DNA from: Methylobacterium sp. E-065
GTDB lineage: Bacteria; Pseudomonadota; Alphaproteobacteria; Rhizobiales; Beijerinckiaceae
Direction: 5' to 3'
Assembly (NCBI RefSeq): GCF_022829605.1
Contig: NZ_JAKSYD010000114.1
Coordinates: forward strand, 124,001 to 188,000
Length of the DNA: 64,000 bases
Numbering within the stretch: the stretch's first letter is position 1; each line of letters starts with the position of its first letter. Positions 62,715-64,000 of the stretch are shown here, in pieces. Below the pieces are notes generated by a model, which was given only the letters and a program-made list of their open reading frames with translations, did not search any database and was not told where the DNA came from. A program made the position numbers and the translations under genes.

Positions 62715-64000
62715 ATGTCGCGTCAGACATCCTCCCTGTTCAGCGCCGCCCTGATCGGGCCGGCCCTCCTCGGCTCCGTCCGAAAACTCGATCCCCGGGC
62801 CATGATCCGAAACCCGGTCATGTTCGTGGTCGAGGTCGTGGCCGCCCTCACCACCGTGCTGTTCGTCCGCGATCTCGCCACCGGCGGCAGCGATCTCGCC
62901 TTCTCCGGCCAGATCATCCTGTGGCTGTGGTTCACCCTGATCTTCGCCAACTTCGCCGAGGCGCTTGCCGAGGGCCGCGGCAAGGCCCAGGCCGACAGCC
63001 TGCGGCGCACCCGCACCGAGATGACGGCCAAGCGCCTCACCGGCAGCGACCTCAAGACCCTCGGCCGGGCCTACGAGATGGTGCCTGGCACGAGCCTCAA
63101 GGTCGGCGACGTGGTGCTGGTCGAGGCCGGCGACCTGATCCCCTCCGACGGCGAGGTCATCCAGGGCGTGGCCTCCGTCAACGAGGCCGCCATCACGGGC
63201 GAATCCGCCCCGGTGATCCGCGAATCCGGCGGCGACCGCTCGGCGGTGACCGGCGGCACGCAGGTTCTCTCCGATGAGATCAGGGTCCGCATCACCGCGG
63301 CCGCGGGCTCGACCTTCGTCGATCGCATGATCGCGTTGGTCGAGGGCGCCGCACGGCAGAAGACCCCGAACGAGATCGCCCTCAACATCCTGCTCGCCGG
63401 GCTGACCCTCGTCTTCGTCTTCGCAGTGGCCTCGATCCCGAGTTTTGCGAGTTACGCCGGTGGTTCGATTCCGGTGATCGTGCTGGTCGCCCTGTTCGTC
63501 ACGCTGATCCCGACCACGATCGGCGCCCTGCTCTCGGCGATCGGCATCGCCGGCATGGACCGGCTGGTGCGGTTCAACGTGCTCGCCATGTCGGGCCGCG
63601 CCGTCGAGGCCGCGGGCGACGTCGACACCCTGCTGCTGGATAAGACCGGCACCATCACGCTGGGCAACCGCCAGGCCACCGAGTTCCGCCCGGTCCGGGG
63701 CGTCTCTGAGCAGGACTTGGCCGACGCGGCGCAGCTCGCGTCGCTCGCCGACGAGACGCCGGAGGGCCGCTCCATCGTGGTGCTCGCCAAGGAGAAATAC
63801 GGCCTCCGCGCCCGCGATATGGCCGGGCTCAATGCCACCTTCGTGCCGTTTACCGCGCAGTCGCGCATGTCGGGCGTCGATCTGGACGGCGCCTCCATCC
63901 GCAAGGGCGCGGTCGATGCGGTGATCGCCTCGCTCTCCGGCCAGCCGGTTCCGAGCCGCGGCTCCAATGCGGCGCTGGCCTTCCAGAGCGCGGCCGAGAG
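62715..64000 (+). CDS. kdpB: Potassium-transporting ATPase subunit KdpB (C-terminus beyond the window)
   Basis: The frame is open from ATG 62715 to the right edge, giving 428 residues of the catalytic P-type ATPase subunit. It has [20 protein letters not shown], the actuator loop [39 protein letters not shown] and the phosphorylation motif [13 protein letters not shown]. The nucleotide-binding domain starts at the end. The ribosome-binding site is poor, so translation may depend on coupling or on the upstream micro-ORF. Confidence 0.96.
   Translation, partial: MSRQTSSLFSAALIGPALLGSVRKLDPRAMIRNPVMFVVEVVAALTTVLFVRDLATGGSDLAFSGQIILWLWFTLIFANFAEALAEGRGKAQADSLRRTRTEMTAKRLTGSDLKTLGRAYEMVPGTSLKVGDVVLVEAGDLIPSDGEVIQGVASVNEAAITGESAPVIRESGGDRSAVTGGTQVLSDEIRVRITAAAGSTFVDRMIALVEGAARQKTPNEIALNILLAGLTLVFVFAVASIPSFASYAGGSIPVIVLVALFVTLIPTTIGALLSAIGIAGMDRLVRFNVLAMSGRAVEAAGDVDTLLLDKTGTITLGNRQATEFRPVRGVSEQDLADAAQLASLADETPEGRSIVVLAKEKYGLRARDMAGLNATFVPFTAQSRMSGVDLDGASIRKGAVDAVIASLSGQPVPSRGSNAALAFQSAAE

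Overview
The window is chromosomal DNA from a GC-rich alphaproteobacterium, most likely a Methylobacterium-like member of the Hyphomicrobiales. This assignment is an inference from gene content and order, not from a database match. The clues are a Rhizobiales-type Irr regulator divergent from fabA-fabB, a class II DAHP synthase, a B12-dependent ribonucleotide reductase (nrdJ), the dsbA / accB-accC-aat-DUF2155-NDUFA12 cluster, and dispersed intergenic repeats of the kind common in that order. Almost everything is core metabolism. I see no prophage, CRISPR array, transposase or conjugation gene.

Layout. 1-5.2 kb: cell-wall lytic transglycosylase (cut by the window edge), flavin reductase, nitroreductase, an EamA exporter and small exported proteins. 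5.2-8.25 kb: a patch of small genes (MESH1-like HD hydrolase, tandem-repeat secreted protein, two lipoproteins, two micro-ORFs). 8.3-11.6 kb: tRNA-Lys(CTT), leuA with a leucine-codon leader peptide and attenuator-like hairpin, and divergent leuB. 11.8-14.3 kb: ubiE and ubiB for ubiquinone. 14.3-18.5 kb: zapE translationally coupled to a hybrid histidine kinase with two receivers. 18.8-24.1 kb: GNAT, ComF, methyltransferase plus DUF427 pair, a large DUF6880-like protein and small genes. 24.2-28.1 kb: unsaturated fatty-acid genes fabA-fabB, a micro-protein with its own terminator, fabI, and divergent irr. 28.1-37.7 kb: SH3 protein, 2-hydroxyacid dehydrogenase, cNMP-binding membrane protein, amine oxidase, CysZ/EI24 protein, an RND adaptor without a pump, a cupredoxin and a GGDEF/EAL protein. 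37.8-46.4 kb: DAHP synthase, free-standing sigma region 1.1 protein, glutathione reductase coupled to an O-antigen-ligase-like protein, rpiA, gph and an aminotransferase. 46.6-51.6 kb: DsbA-like protein, accB, accC, aat, DUF2155 protein, NDUFA12. 52.1-55.8 kb: nrdJ with a NrdR-like box upstream. 56-60 kb: exported MRJP-like protein, exported alpha/beta-hydrolase-domain protein, VIT-family metal transporter. 60.5-64 kb: start of a kdp potassium-pump operon (two F-type micro-proteins, kdpA, a further micro-ORF, kdpB cut by the window edge).

The less ordinary signals are small or non-coding. (i) The leuA leader has a CTT-CGC-CTT-CCG-CTT-CCG-CTT run next to a strong hairpin. (ii) Five copies of a ~100-bp intergenic repeat are present, and one looks split by a ~205-bp MITE-like element with an 8-bp target duplication. 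(iii) Unannotated micro-proteins lie in the kdp and fab regions, one followed by a clear intrinsic terminator. (iv) A 54-bp perfect stem-loop lies between divergent genes. I found no convincing entirely new defence or mobile system.
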